Assembly: GCA_014281115.1 (NCBI GenBank)
Contig: JACONQ010000001.1
Location: forward strand, 3,596,001 to 3,660,000
Length of the DNA stretch: 64,000 bases
From: Laburnicola sp. R22_1
Taxonomy: Eukaryota > Ascomycota > Dothideomycetes > Pleosporales > Didymosphaeriaceae
Direction: 5' to 3'
The position numbers and the translations under genes were made by a program. Below, piece after piece: positions 42,440-54,731 of this stretch. Position 1 is the stretch's first letter. The number at the start of each line of letters is the position of its first letter. The notes under the pieces are model-generated. The model was not told the origin of the DNA. It searched no databases and saw only the letters and a program-made list of their open reading frames with translations.

Positions 42440-45400
42440 TTATATAATAGCTACTTCTACCACCTCGCAAGAAGCCTTTACTATCTCGCACGAAGTCCCC
42501 ATCGTCTTATAAGATAACACTAATGTGCCTAAGTATACTAGACTATACAATTAGTATATTAAAGAAATAGGAATATTAGAGAAAACACTGCGTAAGGGAA
42601 TAAGACCTATGTATTAGAATAATAAGATTAATATGGCAAATAATTCTTCTAGTTAGAAATGCAATTGTACGTAGTATATACTATTACTAAGTATTATATA
42701 TTATACTAGAAAGGGATAGCTTTCTTAGAGTTATTCTAGAAAGACTTTAAAGAATAGGAAGAATACTATTTTTTAGAGTTAGGCCGTGCGTACAAGAGAG
42801 AGCTTGTAGCAGTCCTAAGAAAAAAGGGCATTAAGCTAAGAATAGATACTAGAGCTACAAATACTAGTAAGCTATATAAAGTAGTCTAAGGCAATACAGA
42901 TACTACTTATATAACACTACCTTTGCTAGCTTACTTAACTCCTTATACGTAAACACTAAGGCTAATCTTAAAGATACTTAAGCTAGTTAGGCTATTGTAC
43001 AAATCTAAATAGAGTAAGCCGCTACTACTACAGGCACCTATATAGCTATACGTCCCTATAGACATCTTAAGAGAATCTTTGTATAAGTACTAAAGATAAT
43101 CCTATTTATATAAATAACTAAATAAACCACCACTCTTCGTACATAGTATCTAACTACTATTTTGCCCACCTACTTACGATTATTAAACACTATATAGAAT
43201 AGAGCCACTACTAGTTAAACGCAAATTATAGGCACTATACTAATCTACATAGACTAAGCCTATACTATAATCTAACCTATACACGCTTCTACCTAAGTAT
43301 AATCTATCTTCTTAGAGAATTCTAGCTAATAAGATAATCTAATTTTAAAAGGTATAGAATAAGGATAATAACTATACTAAAGCTTTATACAATATTTTAG
43401 TAGACAAGACTAGAATCTTTATAGATTTATACAGACGCCTAGATATTACTAAGGATCAATACCTAGATATCTTTCTAGATATCCTTACTAGCTGTGCGGC
43501 ACAGTATTATCTCCATACTATCTATTCTAGATAATTATAGAAGTGCTTGTACAAAGCACTTAATAGTTACTTTAATACTATTATTAACTATAACTAGTAT
43601 TAGATAGACTAGACTATAATAACTTTCGCATAATGCTAGCGCAAGAACCCTAATAAGAGTCTACACAAAGTCCTAGAGGTAATAATTAATAGGCTTACTC
43701 TTGCATAGAGAGTATTGGGTACAGACTTCGCTAGGGAAATTCCTCTCTATACTACTATTGTACGAGCATACCATAGACACGTAGAGCCAGAGTAGGCTAT
43801 ATTTACCCCTAAGCCTACTTATAAAGCTCTATTCGCTAATCTCTATACGTTAATTTAAGTTACAATTAACTACTAATCTAATTAGTACCTATAAGAGACT
43901 AATACGTACTACACTAATTGCAAATATAACTTTCCTATATAAAGAGAGAGATTACTAGTCCCTTATAGACAAGAATTTCGTAGATATTTTATACTATTAT
44001 TATTGCGATTCCAATTAAACAATATTTATATAAGACTAAAGAAGTATTTTATATACTATAAGAAAGATTATTAGTCTTCTAACTATTTACGTAATAAGTG
44101 TATCTGCGCGATAAGGTAGTATATTACTTTCTATAAAGAGCATAATAATAAAACGCCTTCGTACAAAATCGTTTAGTCTTATATTTAAGACATAGAAGGG
44201 TATAATAATAAGGAATCTATTTTATATAAAGAAGAGGAGTAGAGTAAAGATAATAAGAATGGTAATAATTAAGTGTTCTACTTAACTACTACTACCTATC
44301 TTTACCGCACGACTAGCAAACACATCTATAAGACAGAGCCAGAGAAGTGTGCGAAATAGTTTATTCTTAAAAATTAATACTATATAACATACTAAGGTAA
44401 ACTATAGGATATAGGTATAGTAAGAATTTCCACTATTAGTAAAGCATAGCTAGAGGCATACGTATAAGAGAACCTCTATATAAAGATTAACTAGACACCT
44501 AGCAATACTAATATTAGCTTTAGAGGTTAGAACCTATAAAAATCTCTAGGAACTGTACAAATTACAAATCTAATAGAAACGATTACCTACTATATTCTAG
44601 ATACTCTAATACTATTCTTACTATTACTAGCAGATACTAATAAGCTAGGTGCCTACTTTAATAATATTCTAAATATTATTATACAAAAGAACGGCACAAC
44701 TATACCTATTATACACAAATAGGGACACCCTTTCTTTAATATTAGCAAGAAAGAAACTGTGTCTTTCTTTACTAAACAAGAACTCTATTGCCTTTATTAA
44801 TAATTCGGACATCCCTATATAGAAAGACTTTAGAAAATGCTTACTAATACTAGCTATAAAGTGAATACTACTATACTAAATAAATTTTAGAAGTTTTGCC
44901 ACTACTATTAATTACACAAATAAGTCCCGCGTTGTTTTAAGTTTACTATTAAGGATAACACCTACTTTAACTATAAGATTATTATTAATATTATATGTAT
45001 TAGAACTAGAGACGTACTACATATTATAAATATAGACATATTATTTTAAGCTACAATCTTCTTAAAATTAATATCTGCACGAGATGTGTGGGAAGCCCTT
45101 TATAGATACTAAATTAATGTCTACTAAGGTCTACCTAACTATATTATATATAACCTAGGTATAAACTTTATATTAGATAAGTTTAGAAACTACACAAAGA
45201 TTATTAGCGTAACCTATAGGCAGATGCCTATAGAAGTATATTAGGCAATAGGAAAGATTAAGCGTTTGCACGCACCTCTCTATAGAGTCTTTAATATTCT
45301 TAAGACTAAACTAGAAGATTGTATAGATAAGAAGGACATCCTCTAGATAGCTGTTAAAGCTATTAATAACACTATAGGCCTAAATAGCCTTATACCCACA

Positions 45401-47480
45401 CTACTAGTCTTTAGTGCATATTCTAGGATTAATATAGATTTTCCCTTATTGCCTAATATTATTGTACGTACAAATGCTGTATAAAAGGCAATAAAAATAT
45501 TATAAAAGAAAAGAGACAAGACTAATATTAATTGTGCGCTAAATATCTATAATAGCCTATTAGCAGTGCACGAAGTCCTTAAGCTCCCACTTAGATCTAA
45601 GGTTATAGTCTAGAGAGAGAAAGGTAAATAGATAGGCCTATATAAGATTAAGGGCATTAAGAATAGAGATACAATCCTTAACCTAGGGAATAGTCTAGTA
45701 AAGTTTCGCTATATATAAGTTAAGCTATACTATTGCAAAGAAGATTACACTTTCCTACTATTGCACAAAGTAAATAATGCCGCCTCTATACAAAGAGATT
45801 CTCTAGAGAAGAGGAGGAGAGGCTGCCTAAGAAAGGATACTATATTCCTTTTTTAAAAGGAGATAAGCAATTAGGAACTGTCTCTAAAGCTCTGTGCAGA
45901 AGGTATAATTACAATACCTAGAGCACCTTTTAAAGAGTTGGACTGCATAGAGATAAACACTCTAATTGCCAATAGTACATTTAAGATTCTTTTCTTTAAC
46001 CTATCTAAGCATAAGAGTAGAATCTTTAACCTTCGTCTTATATAAGAAGTTAAGGGAAAGACTACTTAACTGTATAAGAAATCCCGCCTTGTGTTTGCTG
46101 GCCACTTTAATAAGAAGAAGGATAAAATTCTTACCTAATTACCCACTATCTAAAGAATAAGCCAGCGCCTACTCCTCGCGTTAGGAGCAAGCCTTTAGAT
46201 AACGTATAGAATGCATTTTAAACTACAAGATATTACTTAGGCCTGTATTTAGTCTACTAACAAACTAAACCGCACGCTCTATACTAGACTACCTAAGAAA
46301 CTGCGCACAAACTTTCTATAAGACACAATCTTTTGTATTATATAACCACTCTATAGTGTAGCTAAATTAGGTCTTTACTAGTTTAAGACCTACTATAACT
46401 ACTATAAAGAAAAACTTAGTATAAAGACTTTATCGTACAACCTATGTCTACTCATTACTAATAAAGGAGAGTACATCTTTAGAATCACTAGCCTTTAGAC
46501 AGATAATACTCTTAGCATTATTAATAAGAACTTCGCACAAAGAAAAGAAGAAGAGCTAAAGAAAGTAGCCTTTTATGCAAAGAACAAGACTATCCTTACT
46601 AAGAACTAATCTATTAAGTTTAATAGTAGAAGAAGTTGGCTTGCATATAACACTATGGTTTTTATATAAAAAGGGCAAGTAAAGGACCTTTGCACAATTA
46701 ACTCTAAAGATAAGAATGCCACTTAGAGGTATGTAGAGCAGCATATAAGAGGCGCCTACATTATATTTATATGCTCACTAGAAGCCGTAAAAATTTGTCT
46801 ATTGCCGCTCAGACTATATTACTCTTATATAAAGATATTAAGGTATTAAACGCACAAATCTAATGGCAGATTAATAATAGTAAGTGTGGCCTTACCTTTA
46901 TACTATTGGATCTCTATCGCGCGAAGCTGTTTATCTTTACTAATGGCTTATTTGCTAACAACAAGGACCTAAGCTTATAGCTAGGATTCCTAATCACTCT
47001 AGGCAATAAGCATTATATAGGTAATAGCGATAACTTTAACATCCTAGTAAATATTATACACTAGAATTTAACTAAGTATAAGAGAGTAATAAGAAGCGTT
47101 CTCGCTAGTAAGCTATATAGTATAGTAGGAGGCTTTAATAATGCTATTACTATTAGCACAACCCTCTAAAAGATTATATATATGCTTAGTCTGCTGCCAA
47201 TCTCTATAGTTATCTATATAGATTCGAAGTCTCTTTATAACTACCTTATACGACTAGAAACTATAAATAAGAAGCGCCTTATAATTAATATTATGTTACT
47301 TCGCAAATTATACAAGCATCGCGAGGTTTCTAAGATTAGATAGATTAATAGGAAGGATAACTCTGCTAATACCTATACAAAGAAGGCTCTAAACTAGGCT
47401 CTAGAGTCCTTAATCTCTAGTAATACCTTAACAATCACTATTAAAGCATTAGTGAATTGCCTTAAGCCCGCCCACGCGAG
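42440..47480 (+). pseudogene. Copia gag-pol relic
   Basis: No frame is open, but successive degraded segments are readable. An integrase zinc-finger-like part with GHPYIERL lies near 44805, followed by the catalytic core (FKFTIKDNTYFNYKIII, VYGLPNYI-like, NTIGLNSLIPTLLVF) to about 45480. The reverse transcriptase lies around 46170-46770. RNase H lies around 46910-47460, with FIFTNGLFANNKDLSL and LASKLYSIVGGF. Stops are nearly all TAA or TAG. The polyprotein is inactive. Confidence 0.82.
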
Positions 47481-48815
47481 CTCTTTCTAGCCTCTACACA
47501 GAACTATTTCCTTATTATTTATTTATTCTTGTGCGCAATATATTTATTTAATTCTTTTTGCACGTATACATTACTTAAAAATACGCTTTTTTTCTATCTA
47601 TTTATTTATACAGAAAGAGAAGAGACATAGTACACATTTATTTAGAGAAGAGTTTTTTATTTTAGTACTTATAGATAATATTTAAAAGTGTCTACCCTAC
47701 TATCTAGCTCTATCCTATACAATAATCGCACCTAGCACTATGGCTTTGCTATACATAAGAACCGCATAATTTTGCCTAGAAGTTTACTACTATATAATAC
47801 TTAGTAAAGAGCCTAGAACTAGAGTTACTACTATAGGAGTAAGTGCACGCAGTATCTCTAAGAATACCACACAACTAGATAAGAAGCGTGCGAAAGTAGC
47901 CCTTGCGCTAAATAAGCTTAGCAACCTATAGATATAGGTTTGTACTAGCTATAAGAATAATATTAATATTATATAAAGACAGATATGCGATACGCAACTT
48001 CTTAGCCTATTTTCTATAGTTAGCATCTATATAAAAGCAAAGAATAGAGAAACTTACATTAATAAAGATGTCCTAGATAAATATATAGTTTGCCTGGGAA
48101 CTAGTTAGAAGAGTAATGCGCATTCTTCTACCTAGAAGAGCTATTATAGTAGCATTAAAGCTAGGAAGGCCTAGCTAGTTAAGACCCGTCAGTACAAGCG
48201 CTATTGTCTACACTAAGTTAGCATTATACGAAGATAAGACATTATATAATAAGGAATATAGTTTAGCACTATACAAAATAGGGGATTAGCTTAATAAAAA
48301 GAGAAAAGAGCCAGGAAGAAGGGACACGTACGGAGAGATGTTTAAAGTAAAGAATAAGAGAGAGAAGAATAGAGAGAGAGAAGAATAGAGAGAGGAAAGC
48401 CCACCTTATATGCCTCTCCCTTCTATCCAGAGCCTTAATTTCTACCCCTTATTAGTGTTTATCTTCCCCTTATCTAACATTGCATAATTGTCTAATATTG
48501 CTACCTAAATAGATAAGATAACTAGGTCTACCTATTATATAAGAAATAAACTAAGTAAAACAACTCTATACAAATAATATATTATTGCTATAATCTTATT
48601 ATTAACTGCGCAATCTTACTCTTAACTACTATTAGCCAGACCGCTACTCTACTACTAATAAGCCTAATCGCGCCTCTAATAAATGGCAGCAAATCAGAGT
48701 AGAAGGCGTATAGATAGAGAAATAATAAATAGACAGGGTGAGTATTAGCAAGTAGATAGTTCGTGCGGAGGAAGAAAGAACTACTAATAGCAACCTTAAA
48801 ATAAAAAGTTGCTAG

Positions 48816-49103
48816 TGTCAGTACACTATACAGGCAAGGGCACCTAAGAGTGTTAAGATTTTAATATTACCGCACAATGGCATTATGTAGAGATTATATA
48901 ATGCCCGTGCGCCACAGCCTGTGCGCTATAGGATCTTCTCCTTTCTATTCACACCCTCTCTAGAGATAAGCAATTAATACTAAGTTGTTTTATTATGTTA
49001 TTTTCTTTCCTTGTATAATCGCCCTATACACCCTTTATACTTACTAGTATAGAGAATTAGAATTCGATGTCTATATAGCTAGCTATAGAGTACCCATTTA
49101 ACA
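48816..49103 (+). repeat. Copia 3' LTR
   Basis: 288 bp from TGTCAGTACACTATACAGGC to TACCCATTTAACA. It is flanked directly by the AAGAG duplication and then by the tandem repeat that the element interrupted. Confidence 0.88.
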
Positions 49104-49390
49104 AAGAGTATATATATATATATACTATTCCTAAATAGGTAATAAGGCTTAAATTTAAGAATATAGGCTTATTACTTAGTAAAATACTTTTATATAATAC
49201 TTTTTTAAATTTATATAAATTTAAAATATAATAGTAAAAGCATATATATATCCATATATACACTATTTCTAAATAGGTAATAAGGCTTAAATTTAAGACA
49301 ATAGGCTTATTACTTAGTATAATACTTTTGTATAATATTTTTTTAAATTTATAAAAATTTAAAGTACAATAGTAAGAGTACATATATATA
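49104..49390. repeat. Tandem repeat, about 125-bp units (interrupted by the copia element)
   Basis: Two adjacent units containing AATAGGTAATAAGGCTTAAA and ATTTATATAAATTTAAAATA. A third, more diverged unit lies at about 41390-41460, and the end of a unit abuts the 5' LTR at 41600-41642. The copia element is thus inserted inside this array. Confidence 0.65.
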
Positions 49391-49789
49391 TATATATAGA
49401 ATTTTTACTATTTATTTATATTTCTGAAGTAGGACGGCTATATTTTTATTATTATACTATTTAAGACTATATTTTTATTATAGTACTATAGGTACATTAA
49501 TTAAACTAACCCGTGTATATATTTTACTAGAATATACTAGCTAATTATAAAATATACTATATATATAATTATATATATAGATAGATAGTAAAGATTATTT
49601 ATTAGACTTTATTATAAGAGATTCTAACTAAGTTAGAGTCCTTATAATATATAGAAAGGGGTAATATAGAAGATACTATAATAGAGTACTTAGCGCTAAG
49701 TAGTAAAAATAAAATATATATAGAAAGTAATAATTTTAAGTAGTAACTTCTTATAAGATAGTAACGTTAATAGCGTTAGATAGATAATA

Positions 49790-51960
49790 ACCTAATAGTA
49801 AAGATAATATAACTAGTATTAGATGACTATAAAAGTATTTATATAAATAAAGTTTAATAAGATATTAAGTAGTATAGTAGTATATTTGTAAAACTAAGAT
49901 TTTATAAATTATTAACTAACTAGACTTAGTCTAGTATTATATTAAAGATCTTCGTCGTGTAAAGATTCTAACTAAGGTTAAGTTCGTACTATACATAGAG
50001 AGGAGTAAAATAGAAGGCACTATAATCTAGTACCTAGTACATAGTAGTAGTAACAAAATATAACTAAAATAATAATAATTTTGTTATTAATATTCTGCAT
50101 AATAGTATTAATAATAGTAGTTAATAGATAGTTAGGCATAACTAAGTTATATATTATCTCTTAACTAGTAAACTATAGAGTTATAACTATAGAAGTAGTA
50201 TAGGCGATAAGATGCTTAACTATAGTTTAGTTATTATACTCGTAACCTAGTAGTAGTATAACTATAGTTTACTATACGTATAGCGTATAAAGTTTATCTA
50301 CTTTTATAATATTAGTAATACCTAATATACTAAAAATCTTTTTTTTAATATATAACTATAGTACGTCTTTTAAATCTAGCTCTTTATCTATTATATTTAG
50401 TAATATAATACTATTCTAGCACCCTAAGTATACTACTTCTACCTAAGGTAATATAGCTATAGTAGAGTTTTAAAAATATATAGAGAATTAGCTAAGTAAA
50501 GTTAAGACTAATTCTTAGAAATTTAGCAATTTTATATAGTAAGCAGAGTTATTAAAAGGGCCTCTTAATTTTAATATCTTTAACAATACCTAGCCCTAGC
50601 TATTTAGGCCCTATTAGCTAGCCTTATAACTTTAGATTCTAGAGTACAAAGCACTTCTTTAGTACCTAAATAGAGGATTAGGTTAGGCATTTATACTATA
50701 ATAATAGAATAAAGTAAAAGTATTACTAAAGAAGCTTAAAGATAAGAACTAGTAAAGCAAAAATATAGGGTAGCTACTAGATAATAAGTAGTAGTTCCTT
50801 AGGGACTATAGAAGTTTAAAAGCGTAGCTATAGCGTAAGAAGCTAATTAAAGTAGTAGTAATTATTTAGAGCGCAATTAATATAGGGAACTAAGAGTAAT
50901 AAGAGTAAAGGTAAGTAGTAGTAGTAGCAAAAGTATAAAGAAGATAGGTAGTAGTAGTAAGGTTCTAGAAGGTAGTATATAGCTCGCTAGTTGCAAGAGG
51001 AAATCTACTATAAGAGAGAGTTAATAGGCTAGGTAGGTTAGTTACTATTATAAATATTATTATTATTATTATAGTAAAAAATATTATTAAAGAAATTGTT
51101 AATTACGTAACACGGTGGTTAGTTAAACAGCTAGCCCAGGATTACATAATATCACGAATTAACCCTAGAGAAGAAAGTCTAGTATTATATAACTATTATA
51201 TATACGACTATTAAAGATCTTTATTATATAAAGATTCTAACTAAGGTTAAGTTCGCACTATATATAGAGAGAAGTAAAATAGAAGGCACTAAAATCTAGT
51301 ACCTAGCATATAGTAGTAGTAACAAAATATATATAAAATAATAATTATTTATTATTAACTTTCTTTATAGTAGCATCGCTAATAGTAGTTAATAAATAGT
51401 CTACTATCTAGCATAATTGCTATTATAATTATTATTATTATTATTAGGACGAAAAATATTATTAACAAAATTATTAATTACGTAACACGGTGGTCGATTA
51501 AATAGCCAGCCCGGAATTACGTAACATTATAAATTAACTCTAGGGGAGAAATATATAAGACTATATAAGTACTTATATAAATAAAATTTAATAAAGTATT
51601 AAATAATATAGGTATACATTTAGAGAACAAAGGTTTTATATACTATTACCTATTTAGGCTTAGTCTAGTATTATATAACTATTATATATAAGACTATATA
51701 AGTAAATATATAAATAAAATTTAATAATGTATTAAATAACATAGCTATGCGTCTAGAGGACTAAGATTTTATAGACTATTACTTATTTAGGCTTAGTCTA
51801 GTATTATATAAATATTCTATATATATAAAGTTTAATTAGATATTAAATAGTATAACTATACGTCTAGATAACTAAGATTTTATAAGCTATTATCTATTTA
51901 GGCTTAGTTTACTACTATATAACTATTATATATAAAAGTATATAAATATCTATATATATA
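49790..51960. repeat. Complex of direct repeats, LTR-like, in AT-rich DNA
   Basis: A segment of about 190 bp containing AAAGATTCTAACTAAGGTTA occurs at about 49940-50095 and again at 51210-51360 in the same direction. A segment with ATTACGTAACACGGTGGT occurs at about 51100 and 51478. A unit of about 130 bp with CTTAGTCTAGTATTATATAA is repeated three times in tandem at about 51555-51945 and once at 49825-49945. The 1.1 kb between the 190-bp repeats has no readable domain. This looks like a decayed short LTR element with partial duplications. Confidence 0.6.
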
Positions 51961-51962
51961 TA

Positions 51963-52048
51963 TAAGTAGGGGCTCTGCTTTTTTATTATGTTATTTGAGA
52001 TAAAAGCCTTTGCCGTTCTACTCCTAGGTAGATAATTTAACAACACAC
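51963..52048. repeat. Palindromic MITE family, single arm
   Basis: The right arm only, with AAGTAGGGGCTCTGCTTTTT and GATAAAAGCCTTTGCCGTTC. No left arm is near. Confidence 0.6.
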
Positions 52049-52119
52049 ACACATATATATATATATATTACTTAGTTATAATTATAAAAGCTATATAAAT
52101 TAACTTATTAAATAGTTCT

Positions 52120-52205
52120 AACTAATTAGTTATTACTTATCGCTAATTAGCGATTAGTTATCACTAATTTAGCGATAACTAATCGCTAACGATATCGCTA
52201 ATCGC
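52120..52205. repeat. CGCTAAT palindromic array at the right border of the AT-rich block
   Basis: The array has ATCGCTAATTAGCGATTAGT-like units. It is related to, and inverted relative to, the array at 40870-41100. Composition returns to gene-like values directly after it. Confidence 0.65.
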
Positions 52206-52890
52206 TAATGTGCCCATCACTGGTCTCATCAAGGCTTATTTTTTTTTGGCACGGACGCCAAAGATCTACACATTGCCTATTTCTCTCTAGAGGAAAGCCC
52301 TGAGCGCGGCAAGCGCGGAGGACTTCGAAGTTGAAATGAGGCAGGGAACACAACGTCGGCAAAACTGCAGATCCATAGCGAGATTCAATCAACTTGGACT
52401 CTACCAACTAAACCTGAGAGTTGAGCGGGTAAATTCGGGTTGATGTTCGGCGAGTGTATCGAGTTGTGAAGACCATTTTCTCCAGGTGGATTGTATTGAA
52501 AGTGTCAAAATCGAAAGCGACCCAATGGCCAATCTGTCCAAAGCTTGCACCCGGCTCCAGAAACGCCTAGACCCATTGATGTGTTTACCAAAAGTTGGCT
52601 GGCTGGCGCAAACAAGTCTGATAAGCTCCCTCGAATCATCCTATCCACCTACCAAAGGAGTCGCGAAGAAAAAGAAAGCTAATTAAAGCAAAGACCTTTG
52701 ATATGGGATGGGTCAGAGCTTATAATAAGCAAGAGAAGGCCCACAACACATTGAGAGTGAACATAATCTCAGTGAAAGTATTGAGGCAGTTTCGGGCATC
52801 CATTGCTCCACGGAAGCACAGGGCTCGAATCGGCCAGTCGGAGGAGCGTCTTGTTGGGTGGTCGGGTTATTGAAAACCACGAAGCTTTCT
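52206..52890. other. Gene-island flank downstream of the prolyl isomerase
   Basis: Normal-GC sequence of 0.7 kb after the FKBP stop. Small frames on both strands (70 codons or fewer) show nothing recognisable. Part is presumably the FKBP 3' untranslated region. Confidence 0.4.
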
Positions 52891-53720
52891 CTATGAGGCC
52901 TTGTTGCCGTTGATAGCCTTGAGCTCAATGTCGAAGACTAATGTTGAATTGGCAGGAATATGTCCGGGAAAACCACTGAAGGATCTCGTCAGCTGCGTTC
53001 AAGCCCGAAATATATGCATGAGGTCACTATGCTCGAGCTTCAGGCTATCTTGTAGCCGTCTTTGCAAGAACCGGTGGGTAATGGTGCGTGGTAAGGTGCC
53101 AGCAACGACACTCCGGGGTACACAACTCTGCCAGAAGTATCTCGCATGCGCAGCAAAGAGACGTCAACAACTCACTGGGCGCCGTAGCCGTAGTCGCTAA
53201 ACTCCGCAACGCGTTAGTGACTTATATATATTACAATAGACGCACATGACTGACGTACGCTGTGATAGTCAGGGTCGCCTTCTCACCTAGCGACATGGGC
53301 GCTGACCCTCCGGAGCCCAGGATGCCATCATCCCAGCCTGTGCAGCAGAACGTTAGCCCATGTTTTACCTCGAGAAGTGTGCTGCATTGAGTGCAGGTAT
53401 AGATCCATACCACGTATAACGCGTCCGACGCCGATTTCCGTGACGAGATCCCCACGGCCTACTGATGAGTCGAATCTATGATCAACGCTCAGCCCAGAAC
53501 GGATGGAGCGACACCATTGAGATGGGCTAACAAAGTACTGACTTGTTCCCCTTCATGTCTGCCTTGTTCTCGTCGTAAAGCCAGCCTAGATAACCGGTAA
53601 GACGTTTGCCAATGATATCGGAGGCACTGTGCTACCTGTGTACTCGAAGGAGACCTCATCGTGCTTCTTTGGGATATCCACGCCATTACCCTCCTTGAGG
53701 ACCTTCTTTTCGACGCCCAT
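52891..53720 (-). CDS. FPR1: FKBP12-type peptidyl-prolyl cis-trans isomerase
   Basis: A cytosolic prolyl isomerase of the FK506/rapamycin-binding class. Six short exons: 53720-53636, 53585-53543, 53475-53411, 53337-53259, 53196-53176 (21 nt) and 52975-52891. The introns are 50, 67, 73, 62 and 200 bp, all GT-AG, and the joined frame closes at 125 residues. The core matches FKBP12: EVSFEYTGWLYDE, KFDSSVGRG, the active-site loop VGRVIRGWDDGI with its invariant Trp, MSLGEKATLTI, ADYGYGAHGFPGHIPANS and LVFDIELKAIN. Compared with usual FKBP12 it has about seven extra residues (LGSGGSA) between GWDDGI and PMSLGEKA, and Leu-Val replaces the aromatic pair normally at the base of the FK506 pocket. It is the only gene identified inside 34 kb of transposon debris, and shows no stop codons. 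Confidence 0.93.
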
Positions 53721-54731
53721 GGTAGTCAACAAGGGCTACGAGCTGTAAGATGTGCTGTCGAGACGAGATCAGTAGCCTTGAGGGACGAATCGCTACCTAA
53801 GGTACTGTCGGACGGGCTTCACGGGAAAGTGAGTGGCTTGCAACGAGAACGCTGGAGAAAGTGGGGAATGAAAGGTAGGATAAACGAGAGATGGAGTCTG
53901 AGGTTTTTAAACGGCGGTTGAGGATATGTACCCTTGGTCAGGAGGCTCTGTAGACGTATAGGATGTGCTGGAGCTTGGCTGCTGCTCAGTGCTATGTGCA
54001 GGCTCCCACACGACCAAGACTACAAAGATCGTGGAACAGATTGGCTTGACGATTGCATCGAGCACTTTAGCCCTCGCATAGGCGGCGGCTCCATGCCCCC
54101 CAGGCTGTCAGGGTCGCTATGGCCATCCGCCATCCACCCCCCATTTCCTAGGGCCCGTCCGTCTCCGGGGCAGGCTGCCCGACGCCCACGCCGTTTGAGC
54201 GCCAGGGCAGAGGCGAGTCTAGCCCTTTGGTCGCCGTCGTTCTTGCGAACATCCCAGCAGCGCGGCATGCAAAGGCCGTCCGCAGTCCATGTCGGTATGT
54301 TCCCAAGCCCTCCCACGGAGAGTGAAACTTTGCCCAGATGGCCGCGCGCTCACTCCAGGCGATTGCATCAGGGCGAAGTTCCACGCGCCTTTTGCGCCCG
54401 AACCACGCCTGGCTCGCCGCTTGCGATGGCGACAAAAGTTGTTTTCCTCGCTGCGCTTCGTCGTGTAGCTAAGCAAGGTGGGGTGTGGTCGATGGGTGGG
54501 GTGGTCTCTTCGTTGCTAAGTCCTCCCAGAGGCCAAGTCATCACGCCACGCCTCGTGCGTTCCTGCGAGCTTGTCCTGCTTAAGGGCAGGCTCCTGTCGT
54601 CAGTCGGCGTCTGCTGTCTTCGAGTCCCAATCCATCGAGCAGTCACCGTCTCGATGCATGGCCGGCGCCTGGCCTGTCCCGGGGCTGCCATCTGCACAAT
54701 CTCGGTTGCGATACACAGTCTACCAAACCTA
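53721..54731. other. GC-rich upstream region of the FKBP gene
   Basis: About 1 kb, more GC-rich than the average gene block (strongest at 54080-54450). Long frames exist on both strands (272 codons on plus, 85-109 on minus) and overlap one another, which is expected of GC-rich DNA poor in stops. None has a domain. It ends exactly at a transposon terminal repeat. Confidence 0.4.

Larger units (their letters stand above)
41643..49103 (+). mobile_element. Full-length Ty1/copia LTR retrotransposon, heavily RIPed
   Basis: A 7461-bp element with LTRs at 41643-41916 and 48816-49103 (TGTC...AACA ends) and a perfect 5-bp duplication AAGAG on both sides (41638-41642 and 49104-49108). The internal order is gag, integrase, reverse transcriptase, RNase H on the plus strand, as in copia. 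The internal region is about 70% A+T with stops every few codons. It is the source for matching the inverted copy at 34573-39064. Confidence 0.92.

Noticed and set aside
49057..49383. 108-codon minus-strand frame with repeated Tyr/Leu/Lys segments
   Set aside because: It is a translation of the AT-rich tandem repeat and LTR edge; the internal repetition comes from the DNA repeat.
54610..54640. TTCGAGTCC resembling a tRNA B box
   Set aside because: No A box at the proper distance and no cloverleaf stems upstream.
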